Source: DATJFQ01 sp035492775
GTDB lineage: Bacteria > Acidobacteriota > Vicinamibacteria > Vicinamibacterales > 2-12-FULL-66-21
Length of the DNA stretch: 64,000 nucleotides
NCBI GenBank assembly: GCA_035492775.1
Contig: DATJIW010000047.1
Location: 26,296 to 90,295 of the forward strand
Direction: 5' to 3'
Positions 42,514-50,787 of the stretch are shown here, piece by piece (within the stretch, counting starts at the first letter, position 1; each line of letters opens with the position of its first letter). The notes under the pieces are model-generated. The model was not told where the DNA came from, ran no database searches, and was given only the letters and a program-made list of their open reading frames with translations. The translations under genes and the position numbers were made by a program.

Positions 42514-45500
42514 ACGCACGCAATTGGACTTGTTCGACGGCGTCGCGGAGCGACCCGCTTGCGATCCGATCCTCGACGCCGACAACGACGCGCGCGCCTT
42601 TGCCGAAGATCCGGCGGAGAACGTCGTTCTCGAAGCGTCGGCCGGCACCGGCAAGACGAGCGTTCTCGTCAGGCGCTACATCAATCTGCTCAGCCGCGGT
42701 GTCGATCCGGCGAACATTCTGGCGATCACGTTCACCAGAAAAGCCGCGGCGGAGATGCGCGAGCGCATCGTGCGCGAACTGCGTCGGGCATCGGAGCAGT
42801 CGGCGTTCGAGCGCGCGCGCTGGGTCGCGCTGCGCGACCGGTTGGGCGAGATTCAGATCAGTACGATCGACGCCTTCTGCCTGTCGCTGCTTCGGGAATT
42901 CCCGCTCGAAGCGGACCTGGATCCGGGATTCTCGCTGGCGGACGACACCGAGGTCCCGCGGCTCGTCGATCAGTCGCTCGATCGCGCGATGGCGATTTTC
43001 ATCGCACGCGCGAGGCGCGACGCCGACTTCGCACTCGTGCTCGCGCAGCTTGGTATTGCGCGGACGCGTGAAGGACTCGCACACCTGCTCGCGAGACGAC
43101 TCGTTGCGTGGGACGTGCTCGATCGCTTCCTGGCGCGGGGCCCAGTGGATCTGACCGCTGACGGGATTAGCGGCCGCGCGCTCTCGGCGATCGCCGATCT
43201 GTGCCGCTCTTTCGCCGGCGGCCTCGATCAATTCATCGCCACCGGACCCTCTCGACACCCGCGATTCCAGCTGCTGGCCGGCGATCTTCGCCGATTGACC
43301 GCTTTTGCGCCAGCTGACCACGCCGCCGTCCGCGGGCTGCTCGACCGGATGTCCGCCCATTTCCTCGGTACTGACGGGAAGGGCCGCACCAGCACGAACC
43401 GCATCGTGCCTTACGTCGTCGCCCACTATCCGTCTGCGGAGGCGGGCAGGTGCCACCGCGCCGAAGTCGTTCGCCTCGGCGAGCGCGTCGAGGAGATCGT
43501 GTTCGCGTTCAACCGGGATCTCAATGCCGTGCTCGCCAGGGGCGTCCGGCAGATGTTCTCGATTGCCGTCGCTGAATACCGCCGCGCGCTCAACGAGCGG
43601 TCGGTGCTCGACTACAGCGACGTGCTCGAAAAGGCGGTCGACCTGCTCCGCCGGATGGACGAGTTCTCCCAGAGCCGCTTTCGCCTGGAGGGCCGGTTCC
43701 ATCACGTGCTCGTCGATGAGTTCCAGGATACGAGCCGAAAACAATGGGAGCTCATCTCGCTGCTCGTTCGCGCCTGGGGCGAAGGGCAGGGGCTCGCAAC
43801 GCACCCGTCGATCTTCATCGTCGGCGACCGGAAGCAGTCGATCTACCGCTTTCGTGACGCGGACGTCAGTGTCCTGCGCGAGGCCGGTGACTTCGTCGCC
43901 GCGCTGAGACCTGGAGGGCGGCCGCGCCGGACCATCTCGCGCAGCTTCCGCGCCGTGCCAGAGCTGCTGTCGTTCGTCAACGACGTGTTCTCCGAGATCG
44001 GCAGCGGCGCGGAACGCGCCGACGACTTCGGCTATGGTGAGCTGGATCGGTTTCCGGTATCGGAGGTGTCAGACCCGCGCGGTCCCGTGCTCGGGCTGTC
44101 GGCTGCGACTGACCCCGACGGAGCCGCCGCGGCGGTAGCGTCGGAAATCGCGCGAATCCTCTCGGAGGATTCCGTTCGCGACGAGCAGACGGGTGTTGCG
44201 CGGCGTGCGCGCCCCGGGGACATCGCGATTCTCTTCCGTTCTCGAGCCAGCCACCGCGAATTCGAGAACGCGCTCGACGCGCGCGGCGTGCCGACATACG
44301 TCTACAAGGGACTCGGCTTCTTCGATGCGGACGAAATCAAGGATGTATCCGCGCTGATCCGCTACCTCGCCCACCCGCATTCCGAGCTGCGCGCCGCCGC
44401 CTTTCTGCGTTCACGGTTCGTCGGCGTATCCGACGAGGGGCTGGCGCGCCTCGCGCCCGAGTTCTGTGCATCCCTGCTGGCAGGCGAGCCTTCAGGCCAG
44501 CTTGCTCGCCTGTCCGACGACGATCGACGGGCGATCGAGTGCGCGCGCGCGCACGTGCCGGAGTGGCTGCGACGTGTGGATCGGATTCCGCCAGCGGACC
44601 TGCTGGAATCGCTGCTTCCAGTGTCCGCGTATGCGTACGAGCTGCGCGGGCCGCGCCGTGCTCAGGCGTGGGAAAACCTCAAGAAGATGCGGTCGCTCAT
44701 TCGCCGCATTCAGAACCGCGGGTATGCGACGCTCGCGCGGATCGCCGACTACCTCGATTCGCTGACCGCGGGCGACGAGTCGAATGCGGTGCTCGAAGCG
44801 ATCGACGCGGTCACCCTCATGACCGTGCATGCCGCCAAAGGCCTCGAGTTTCCAATCGTGTTCGTCGTCAACCTGTCGAAAGGCGCGAGCGGAGTGCCCA
44901 GGCCGATCCGAGCCAGCGGCAACGACGTCAGCGTCGGGCCCTTCGTTTCCGACAACGACGAAGCCGAGCGCGCACGTGAACGGGAGGAGACGAAGCGATT
45001 GCTCTACGTGGCATTCACGCGCGCACGAGACCGCCTGTATCTGTCATCCGTGATCAAGGACGGGCAATTCGCGGCCGGCCCCGGCAGCCTCGGGGCGGTG
45101 CTGCCTGATTCGCTGAAAGCACTGTTTCCGCCGGCGGTATCGGCGTCTTCGGACGACCTCGTGTGGACGGCGCGGACCGGTCGAACGTATCGATTGAAGC
45201 AATGGCGCGTCGGGGACGGGTCCATCCCGGCATTGGAGCCGCGTACGCCTGCCGCCGACCTGCTCAACGCGGTCGAGCAGCCGGCTACCGTGCGTCGCGT
45301 CAGCGTAGCCGGCCCTGGCGGAGCGCGTCGCGACGAGCAGGCCGACGGAAGCACGATTTACGGGCGCGCTTTCTCCTTTCGAGATACGGCCGACCCCGCG
45401 CGCCTCATCAGAGGATCGTTCGACGCCCTCCAACGCTGTCCAGACGGATCGATCGCCATCCGAACGTTTGGTGGATCCAACGTCGTGGATTTGGAACGTC

Positions 45501-45577
45501 ACGAACTCTGCATGGCCGCCGCGCGCGCCCTCTTTCCATCCGTGCCCGTCACGGGTCAGTTCGTCGTGAGTTCGTGA
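42506..45577 (+). CDS. addA: AddA/UvrD-like superfamily 1A helicase without nuclease domain
   Basis: 1023 residues. Walker A ASAGTGKT with K50, then ITFTRKAAAEMRERI (Ia), HHVLVDEFQDTSRKQW (Walker B), IVGDRKQSIYRFRDAD (III) and late TVHAAKGLEFPIVFV plus LLYVAFTRARDRL (V-VI). AddA proteins are usually about 1200 aa with a C-terminal PD-(D/E)XK nuclease; here the chain ends about 180 residues after the helicase motifs and no DYK-type motif is seen. The complex would have one nuclease, supplied by AddB. Directly follows addB. Confidence 0.9.
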   Translation: MSERTQLDLFDGVAERPACDPILDADNDARAFAEDPAENVVLEASAGTGKTSVLVRRYINLLSRGVDPANILAITFTRKAAAEMRERIVRELRRASEQSAFERARWVALRDRLGEIQISTIDAFCLSLLREFPLEADLDPGFSLADDTEVPRLVDQSLDRAMAIFIARARRDADFALVLAQLGIARTREGLAHLLARRLVAWDVLDRFLARGPVDLTADGISGRALSAIADLCRSFAGGLDQFIATGPSRHPRFQLLAGDLRRLTAFAPADHAAVRGLLDRMSAHFLGTDGKGRTSTNRIVPYVVAHYPSAEAGRCHRAEVVRLGERVEEIVFAFNRDLNAVLARGVRQMFSIAVAEYRRALNERSVLDYSDVLEKAVDLLRRMDEFSQSRFRLEGRFHHVLVDEFQDTSRKQWELISLLVRAWGEGQGLATHPSIFIVGDRKQSIYRFRDADVSVLREAGDFVAALRPGGRPRRTISRSFRAVPELLSFVNDVFSEIGSGAERADDFGYGELDRFPVSEVSDPRGPVLGLSAATDPDGAAAAVASEIARILSEDSVRDEQTGVARRARPGDIAILFRSRASHREFENALDARGVPTYVYKGLGFFDADEIKDVSALIRYLAHPHSELRAAAFLRSRFVGVSDEGLARLAPEFCASLLAGEPSGQLARLSDDDRRAIECARAHVPEWLRRVDRIPPADLLESLLPVSAYAYELRGPRRAQAWENLKKMRSLIRRIQNRGYATLARIADYLDSLTAGDESNAVLEAIDAVTLMTVHAAKGLEFPIVFVVNLSKGASGVPRPIRASGNDVSVGPFVSDNDEAERAREREETKRLLYVAFTRARDRLYLSSVIKDGQFAAGPGSLGAVLPDSLKALFPPAVSASSDDLVWTARTGRTYRLKQWRVGDGSIPALEPRTPAADLLNAVEQPATVRRVSVAGPGGARRDEQADGSTIYGRAFSFRDTADPARLIRGSFDALQRCPDGSIAIRTFGGSNVVDLERHELCMAAARALFPSVPVTGQFVVSS

Positions 45578-46101
45578 GCGCCGCGCCGACGATCTGGACA
45601 ATCGGTCATTCGACCCGCAGTGCGGACGAGTTCATTCGACTTCTCGAGACACACGGGGTCGAGCAGATTGCCGACGTGAGATCCATACCGAAGTCGGGGC
45701 GGCATCCGCAGTTCAACAAAGACGTGCTGGACGCGTTCCTTGCGGCGCACGGGCGTGTCTACCGCCATTTCCCTTCGCTTGGTGGCATGCGGAATCCCAG
45801 GCCGGATTCCATCAACACCGCATGGCGCCACCGGAGTTTCCGGGGCTATGCGGATCACATGCAGACCGCTGAGTTCCGGGCCGGAATCGCGTCCCTGCTC
45901 GACTTTGCGGTGCGGCCGACCGCGGTCATGTGCGCCGAGGCGGTTTGGTGGCGGTGTCACCGCCAGTTGTTGTCCGACGCCCTGACCGCAAGGAATGTCC
46001 TCGTACGGCACATCATCGGAACGGGCGAGGCTAAGGTCCACCAATTGAACGAGTTCGCGAAGATCTCGGATGGATGGATTCAGTATCCGGGACTGTTGTA
46101 G
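45574..46101 (+). CDS. DUF488-family protein
   Basis: 175 residues. DUF488 signatures: TIGHSTRSADEFIRLL at the start, ADVRSIPKSGRHPQF, then VMCAEAVWWRCHRQLL with the conserved Cys/His pair and VRHIIG. The fold is unknown in function, perhaps a nucleic-acid-related or small-molecule enzyme; often near DNA-repair or restriction genes. GTG start overlapping the addA stop (GTGA). Confidence 0.88.
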   Translation: MSAAPTIWTIGHSTRSADEFIRLLETHGVEQIADVRSIPKSGRHPQFNKDVLDAFLAAHGRVYRHFPSLGGMRNPRPDSINTAWRHRSFRGYADHMQTAEFRAGIASLLDFAVRPTAVMCAEAVWWRCHRQLLSDALTARNVLVRHIIGTGEAKVHQLNEFAKISDGWIQYPGLL

Positions 46102-46140
46102 CCTGCAGGCGTCAACCTCCGCCGGCACCCGCAGGCTTTT
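46100..46140 (+). terminator. Stem-loop with T-run after the addBA-DUF488 operon
   Basis: AGCCTGC pairs with GCAGGCT (7 bp) around a loop that contains an inner GGCG/CGCC stem; TTTT follows. It starts at the DUF488 stop codon. Confidence 0.5.
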
Positions 46141-46317
46141 CGGCAGCCGCATTCACAGTTTGAGGCGAATTCCCTGATGTGGGGAACCAAACCGCCCGAT
46201 ACCAAGTCTAACCGGGTAGCTGGCGTATGAATTGCACTGAGGCCAGCAGGAAGGCCGGCCCGGGTGGGCTGGTGAGGCCCCGGACGCAGAAGCGTATCCG
46301 GTGAGCGGAGGTTCGGT
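46141..46317 (+). other. Structured intergenic leader before the 80-aa gene
   Basis: 177 nt with several clear stems. GGCG...TTCCC/GGGAA...CGCC forms a two-part hairpin at 46164-46195; CCCG/CGGG closes 46195-46216; GCTGGC pairs with GCCAGC (46219-46247); CCGGA/TCCGG with inner CGC/GCG and an AGAA loop lies at 46280-46301, just before the Shine-Dalgarno GGAGG. It could be a riboswitch-like or regulatory leader. No known class could be matched with confidence. Confidence 0.4.
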
Positions 46318-46560
46318 ATGGCAGTCCCAGCAGGCGTCGTCAGCTCCGTGAGGCCGACAGGCACCATTTTCGAGCTCGAAGCTCTGGAAGGACTGCCTTG
46401 CGGCTGTGTGGCCGCTGCGTATCGTGCGCGTCCATGGGATGTGGCGGTTGTGTCGCTCGAAGCCAAAGGTCCGCACTGCATCCTTGCCGGCCACACGTCC
46501 GGCCAGATCCTCCGCCTCGGCGATCCCGCCGAATTCGACGAGGAAGAGGACGAGGAATAG
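46318..46560 (+). CDS. Small acidic-tailed hypothetical protein
   Basis: 80 residues. A compact beta-rich body (TGTIFELEALEGLPCGCVAAAY, WDVAVVSLEAKGP) with an acidic tail of Asp/Glu. GGAGG lies 6-10 nt upstream of the ATG. No family recognised. Downstream of a structured leader. Confidence 0.55.
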   Translation: MAVPAGVVSSVRPTGTIFELEALEGLPCGCVAAAYRARPWDVAVVSLEAKGPHCILAGHTSGQILRLGDPAEFDEEEDEE

Positions 46561-46728
46561 GCCGTTCCCGCGATCTTTCCTGCGTCCGATCGATTTCCCG
46601 CCAGGGCTTGGGGGCGCGACACGGCGCCGCAGACTGTCAAAAGTTCAGTGACGCAAATCGAAAGAACGTCATTGCGTACGTGCAAACCTTTCCGTAGAAT
46701 TCGAAGGTTTGATTAGGAGCATTCTTAG

Positions 46729-46950
46729 ATGCCGTTGACATGTCCGAACTGCGGGAACGACCGGAACTTCCTGGTCAAAACCCTGCAGATGCACGTCGTC
46801 CATCTGGACGATGCGCGCGTCGAAGTGAACGAGGAGGGGCGTCCCGCCGTCATCGAAGTACTTTGCGACGAGTGCGAGACCGCGCTCAATTTCGAGGACT
46901 TCGACGATACCGTGCGAAAGGAAATGCTGCTGACGCTCGGTGCCCGCTGA
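46729..46950 (+). CDS. Small zinc-ribbon protein
   Basis: 73 residues. CPNC at residues 5-8 and CDEC at about 47-50 form a four-cysteine zinc ribbon; the C-terminal 20 residues are acidic/helical. TAGGAG lies about 12 nt before the ATG. Function unknown; may bind RNA, DNA or a protein. Convergent with a second zinc-ribbon gene 3 bp away. Confidence 0.68.
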   Translation: MPLTCPNCGNDRNFLVKTLQMHVVHLDDARVEVNEEGRPAVIEVLCDECETALNFEDFDDTVRKEMLLTLGAR

Positions 46951-46953
46951 TTC

Positions 46954-47121
46954 CTACCCTTCGTTAGAATCGCTTTCTTCCCAGTAATCGCATTCAGGGC
47001 AGATCCATTCGCGTACGATACGGGTAGTCGTCTGCCTGGCGCCGGCCGGGCGGTCGGCTGCTTCCCGTACAGACAGACGCATCAACTCGCCGCAGAGCGG
47101 ACACTCTTTCTTGTCGGCCAT
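46954..47121 (-). CDS. Very small zinc-ribbon protein, 55 aa
   Basis: 55 residues from ATG at 47121 to TAG at 46954. CPLC at residues 7-10 and CPEC at 41-44 form a zinc ribbon (spacing C-X2-C-X30-C-X2-C), then an acidic tail. CGGAGAA is a good Shine-Dalgarno 8 nt upstream. Small enough that automatic gene finders may skip it. Function unknown. Confidence 0.7.
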   Translation of the reverse strand: MADKKECPLCGELMRLSVREAADRPAGARQTTTRIVREWICPECDYWEESDSNEG

Positions 47122-47200
47122 GTCGGTTCTCCGTTTGAGACAGCTTACCGAAAAATTAGCTTCTCCGCGGCGCCGCGAAAGCTGGTAACTTGGATTCAGG

Positions 47201-47710
47201 ATGCGGGATTACTACGAGATCCTCGGCGTGGCGCCCGATGCGGGGGCCGACGAGATCAAGCGGGCACACCGCCAGTTGATCCGCCGCTATCACCCGGATA
47301 TTTCCGGGGAGGATCCGGGGGTCGTGGTCGCCGACTGCCTGGCCGACGAAGTCGCCATCGACTTCCCGTCCGTGCACAACGTCCTGGACCGCATGCGTCA
47401 CGCGTTCTTCGGCGATGCCGCGGACCCGCAGGCAGGGCCCGACATCGCCGTCACGCCGCAGGAGGCGTTCTGGGGCGCCACGATCCCGCTGCGTGTTCCC
47501 GTCCGACGGATCTGCAGTACCTGCGGAGGACGCGGCGAGGTGTGGGACGGCATGTGCCGGTCGTGCGCCGGCGCAGGGGACACCGCCTCCGACCACGCGG
47601 TTCATCTCCGGGTTCCTGCCGGCGTTGCCGACGGGACGCGGATTCGTTTCCGGATTTCCGCGCCCGGGATCGCCGAAACGGCGGTCGTCGCAAGAATCGT
47701 CATCCGGTAA
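47201..47710 (+). CDS. Miniature DnaJ-type co-chaperone
   Basis: 169 residues, under half the length of DnaJ. J domain with HPD at 31-33 (RRYHPDIS) but cut short after about 70 residues; no Gly/Phe region. The zinc part has only two CxxCxGxG-like modules (CSTCGGRG, CRSCAGAG), half the usual four, then a short beta segment of the substrate domain. It could stimulate DnaK on particular clients. A TAACTT hexamer precedes the ATG by 8 nt. Confidence 0.78.
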   Translation: MRDYYEILGVAPDAGADEIKRAHRQLIRRYHPDISGEDPGVVVADCLADEVAIDFPSVHNVLDRMRHAFFGDAADPQAGPDIAVTPQEAFWGATIPLRVPVRRICSTCGGRGEVWDGMCRSCAGAGDTASDHAVHLRVPAGVADGTRIRFRISAPGIAETAVVARIVIR

Positions 47711-47761
47711 CCCGGCGACGGTGCCGGACTGCGGACTACGGTAAGATCTTCTCTTATCCCC

Positions 47762-48142
47762 ATGCGTTCGCACGTCAATCTGCTGGGCATCCTGCACCTG
47801 GTCTGGGGCGGGATGGGGTTGCTGCTGGCGGGCTCGCTCCTGATGCTGGCGGGCGGCGCGGCGGCGATCGCACGGACCACGGCGAGCGACCCGCTGACGG
47901 CCGGCTTTACGGCCGCGCTCTTCGTGCTCTTCGCGGTAGCGCTTGCGACCGCCGGCTGCGTGAACGCCTGGGCCGGACGCGCGATCAGGCAGCATCGGGC
48001 ATCGGGTCGGCTGGCCGCGCTGGCACTCGCGGTGCTCAACGTCTTCATCCTGCCCTTCGGCACGGCGCTCGCCATCTACGACTTCTGGGTGCTGCTCAAC
48101 AACGATGCGCGCCACTTGTTCGAGCCGCCTGCAGGGACGTGA
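47762..48142 (+). CDS. Small membrane protein, hypothetical
   Basis: 126 residues, three to four hydrophobic helices (LLGILHLVWGGMGLLLAG, GFTAALFVLFAVALATAGC, LAALALAVLNVFILPFGTAL). It resembles small DUF-type membrane proteins of unknown role common in Acidobacteriota. Followed after 4 nt by a DUF4870 gene. Confidence 0.68.
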   Translation: MRSHVNLLGILHLVWGGMGLLLAGSLLMLAGGAAAIARTTASDPLTAGFTAALFVLFAVALATAGCVNAWAGRAIRQHRASGRLAALALAVLNVFILPFGTALAIYDFWVLLNNDARHLFEPPAGT

Positions 48143-48146
48143 CGCG

Positions 48147-48488
48147 ATGTCGCCGGCCCATACGGAACGCACGTCGACCGGACTCACTGCCAACGTGGCT
48201 GCCGCGGCGAGCTATTTCCTGGGGTTCGTGACCGGGATCATGTTTCTGATCTTCGAGCGCGAGAACCGCTTCGTCCGATTCCACGCGATGCAGTCCACCT
48301 TCGTCTTCGTGGCGATCGTCGTGATTGACGTCCTGCTCCAGATGCTGCCGATTCTCGGGGCGCTGCTCGTGATTTTTGTCGTCATCCCGGCGTCGGCTGT
48401 TCTCTGGCTCATCCTGATATTCAAGGCGTATCAGGGAGAGGAATTCTCGTTGCCTGTGGTCGGCCCCATGGCCGCCGAACGGGTGTAA
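48147..48488 (+). CDS. DUF4870/Tic20-like membrane protein
   Basis: 113 residues, three transmembrane helices with the family motifs AAASYFLGFVTGIMFLIFE and RFHAMQSTFVFVAIVV. Function unknown. The start at 48147 was chosen as the first ATG; a GTG at 48105 inside the previous gene is unlikely. Directly abuts mrp. Confidence 0.8.
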   Translation: MSPAHTERTSTGLTANVAAAASYFLGFVTGIMFLIFERENRFVRFHAMQSTFVFVAIVVIDVLLQMLPILGALLVIFVVIPASAVLWLILIFKAYQGEEFSLPVVGPMAAERV

Positions 48489-49568
48489 ATGGCTGTTACC
48501 GAATCCGCTGTTCTCGACGCGTTGCGCGCCGTGCGCGACCCCGACCTCCAGCGCGACATCGTCGCGCTCAAATTCGTGAAAGACATTCGGATCGATGCCG
48601 GACGCGTGTCGTTCACGATCGAACTGACCACACCCGCGTGTCCGGTGAAGGACCAGATGCGCGAGCAGGCGAAGACGCTGGTCGCTGCGCTGCCCGGCGT
48701 CGCGGACGTGCACGTCGAGATGACCGCGCAGGTGCGCTCCGCCGTCGGACCCGATTTCACCAAGCAGCCCGTGCCCGGCGTGCGCAACATCATCGCCGTC
48801 GGCGCAGGGAAGGGCGGCGTCGGAAAAACGACGGTCGCCGTGAATCTCGCGATTGCGCTCAGCCAGGCCGGGGGCCGCGTCGCCATGATCGACGGCGACA
48901 TTTACGGGCCGAACGTGCCGATCATGCTCGGGATCAGCACGCAGCTCGGGAGCGACGGCCGCAAGATCGTTCCCGCCGTTCAGTACGGGATGCAGCTCGT
49001 CTCGATGGGATTCCTGACGCAGGACGATTCAGCCGTGATCTGGCGCGGCCCGATGCTGCACGGCATCGTGCAGCAGTTCTTCCGCGAGGTCGCCTGGAAC
49101 GACGTGGACTATCTGATCGTGGACATGCCGCCCGGAACGGGCGACGTGGCCCTGAGCCTCAGCCAGACCGTACCGGTTGCCGGTGCGGTTGTCGTCACGA
49201 CGCCACAAACAGTGTCGCTGGCCGACACGAAACGCGCGATCCGGATGTACCAGAAGCTGAACGTCCCGCCGCTCGGGCTGATCGAGAACATGAGCCATTT
49301 CATCTGCCCGACGTGCCACACCGAAAGCGACATCTTCGGCAAAGGGGGCGGCGAACTGCTCGCTGCGGAGATGGAGGTCCCGTTTCTCGGACGCGTGCCG
49401 ATCTACGAGCCGATCCGAATCGGTGGCGATACAGGTGTGCCAATCGTGATCGGCGAACCGAAATCCCCCGCCGCGCAGGCCTTCCGCGCCGCCGCCGAGC
49501 GGCTCGCGGCCCAGATCTCGATCGCGAGCTACAGGAAGACCGCTATACCGCTGACTCCTGTACGCTGA
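48489..49568 (+). CDS. mrp: Fe-S cluster carrier ATPase Mrp/ApbC
   Basis: 359 residues. N-terminal MIP18/DUF59 domain (1-90) and a P-loop ATPase (deviant Walker A GAGKGGVGKTTVAVNLA), with DVDYLIVDMPPGTGDVALS and the cluster-binding CPTC in HFICPTCHTE. Carries 4Fe-4S clusters to apo-proteins, fitting with erpA elsewhere in the window. ATG immediately after the DUF4870 stop. Its 3' end overlaps the convergent MFS gene by 26 bases. Confidence 0.95.
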   Translation: MAVTESAVLDALRAVRDPDLQRDIVALKFVKDIRIDAGRVSFTIELTTPACPVKDQMREQAKTLVAALPGVADVHVEMTAQVRSAVGPDFTKQPVPGVRNIIAVGAGKGGVGKTTVAVNLAIALSQAGGRVAMIDGDIYGPNVPIMLGISTQLGSDGRKIVPAVQYGMQLVSMGFLTQDDSAVIWRGPMLHGIVQQFFREVAWNDVDYLIVDMPPGTGDVALSLSQTVPVAGAVVVTTPQTVSLADTKRAIRMYQKLNVPPLGLIENMSHFICPTCHTESDIFGKGGGELLAAEMEVPFLGRVPIYEPIRIGGDTGVPIVIGEPKSPAAQAFRAAAERLAAQISIASYRKTAIPLTPVR

Positions 49569-50739
49569 GTTCAGTTGGCAGTCGGGAATTCCTGCTAAGA
49601 GCCCTCATCGCGACCGCGCCCAGCAGCGGCCCGGGCGCGAGGAACAGGAACGCCCACTTCCATCCCTCACTCAACGCGATCTCCGGTGCGAGGCGCATGC
49701 TGACCATCGTCAGCAGGAATCCCGCGCTTGTCTGCAGCGTCAACGCGGTGCCCACGTGCGTCCGCGCGGTGTGTTCGGTGACGAGCGCCGAGAACTGCGC
49801 TGAATCGGCGACGATGGTGAATCCCCAGACCACGGTGAGGACGGTCAGCGCGGCGATGCCTGCTCCGAATACGACGGGTGAAACGACGCAACATACCGCG
49901 CTGGCGACCATCGACAGGCCGGCGATGCGCGCTTTTCCCCACTGGTCCGCCCAGCGCCCGGCCAGCACGCATCCGATCGACCCGGTTGCGATTGCGATGA
50001 ACGCCACGAGCGAGCCGACAGCTCCCGCCGATGCGCCGAGGGACGCCGCCGCGAATGCGGCGATCCAGGTCCACATCGCGTAGAGCTCCCACATGTGACC
50101 AAAATAGCCGAGCATTGCGAGGCGCGTGCCGCGGTTCGCGAGCACCACTCGCAGCGCATGGCGATCGAATGGCGCTGACGCCGTGATGTAAGGGCCGTCT
50201 TCGACCGTGAATGCGACGATCGCGGCTCCCCCAAGAGCGAGGAGCGACGAGGCACTCACGAGCGGGCGCCACGGCAAGCCCGCGCCGATCCAGACCAGCA
50301 GGTGAGGGATGGCCGATCCGATTCCGACCGCCCCCACGACCACGCCAAGTGCGGTGCCGCGGCGTTCGCGGAACCAGCCCGCGGCGATCTTCATGCCCGG
50401 CGGATAGATCCACGCCAGCGCCGCGCCGGTGCAGAACCGCAGCGCGACGATGGCCCCAGACGATGGCGCCGCCACGATCGCGAGGTTCAGGACTGCCCCT
50501 GCTATACAGCCCCACGCGAACAGCAGCCGCGGGTTGATGGCGTCGGCGACGTTCGTGGCGGCCGTGAGCAGCGTACCTGCGACGAAGCCCGCCTGCACGG
50601 CCATCGTGAGCCACGCGCGCGTCCCTTCACTCATCGAAAATTCGTGCGCGACCGCCGGCGCTGCCGCCGTCGCGGAGAACCAGAGAGTCATGCCGAGCAA
50701 TTCGGCGGCGGCGATCCGGAGGAGCATGCGGCGCGGCAT
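49543..50739 (-). CDS. Major facilitator superfamily transporter
   Basis: 398 residues, about twelve transmembrane helices in two halves. MFS features: GRWADQWGKARIAGLS between the central helices and FRERRGTALGVVVGAVGIGSAI in the N half. Resembles nitrate/sugar-type or drug exporters, but the substrate cannot be told. The start at 50739 follows a TACACG with CTGACG -35 at 16 bp; an ATG at 50754 is also in frame. Confidence 0.85.
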   Translation of the reverse strand: MPRRMLLRIAAAELLGMTLWFSATAAAPAVAHEFSMSEGTRAWLTMAVQAGFVAGTLLTAATNVADAINPRLLFAWGCIAGAVLNLAIVAAPSSGAIVALRFCTGAALAWIYPPGMKIAAGWFRERRGTALGVVVGAVGIGSAIPHLLVWIGAGLPWRPLVSASSLLALGGAAIVAFTVEDGPYITASAPFDRHALRVVLANRGTRLAMLGYFGHMWELYAMWTWIAAFAAASLGASAGAVGSLVAFIAIATGSIGCVLAGRWADQWGKARIAGLSMVASAVCCVVSPVVFGAGIAALTVLTVVWGFTIVADSAQFSALVTEHTARTHVGTALTLQTSAGFLLTMVSMRLAPEIALSEGWKWAFLFLAPGPLLGAVAMRALSRNSRLPTELSVQESAV

Positions 50740-50787
50740 CTGAGCGTGTACCATGAACGAGATTGCCGTCAGGGCGCAAGGGTTCGC

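Noticed and set aside
40894..42654. A 586-aa minus-strand ORF opposite addB
   Set aside because: Shadow frame; no recognisable fold, while the plus strand encodes all AddB motifs.
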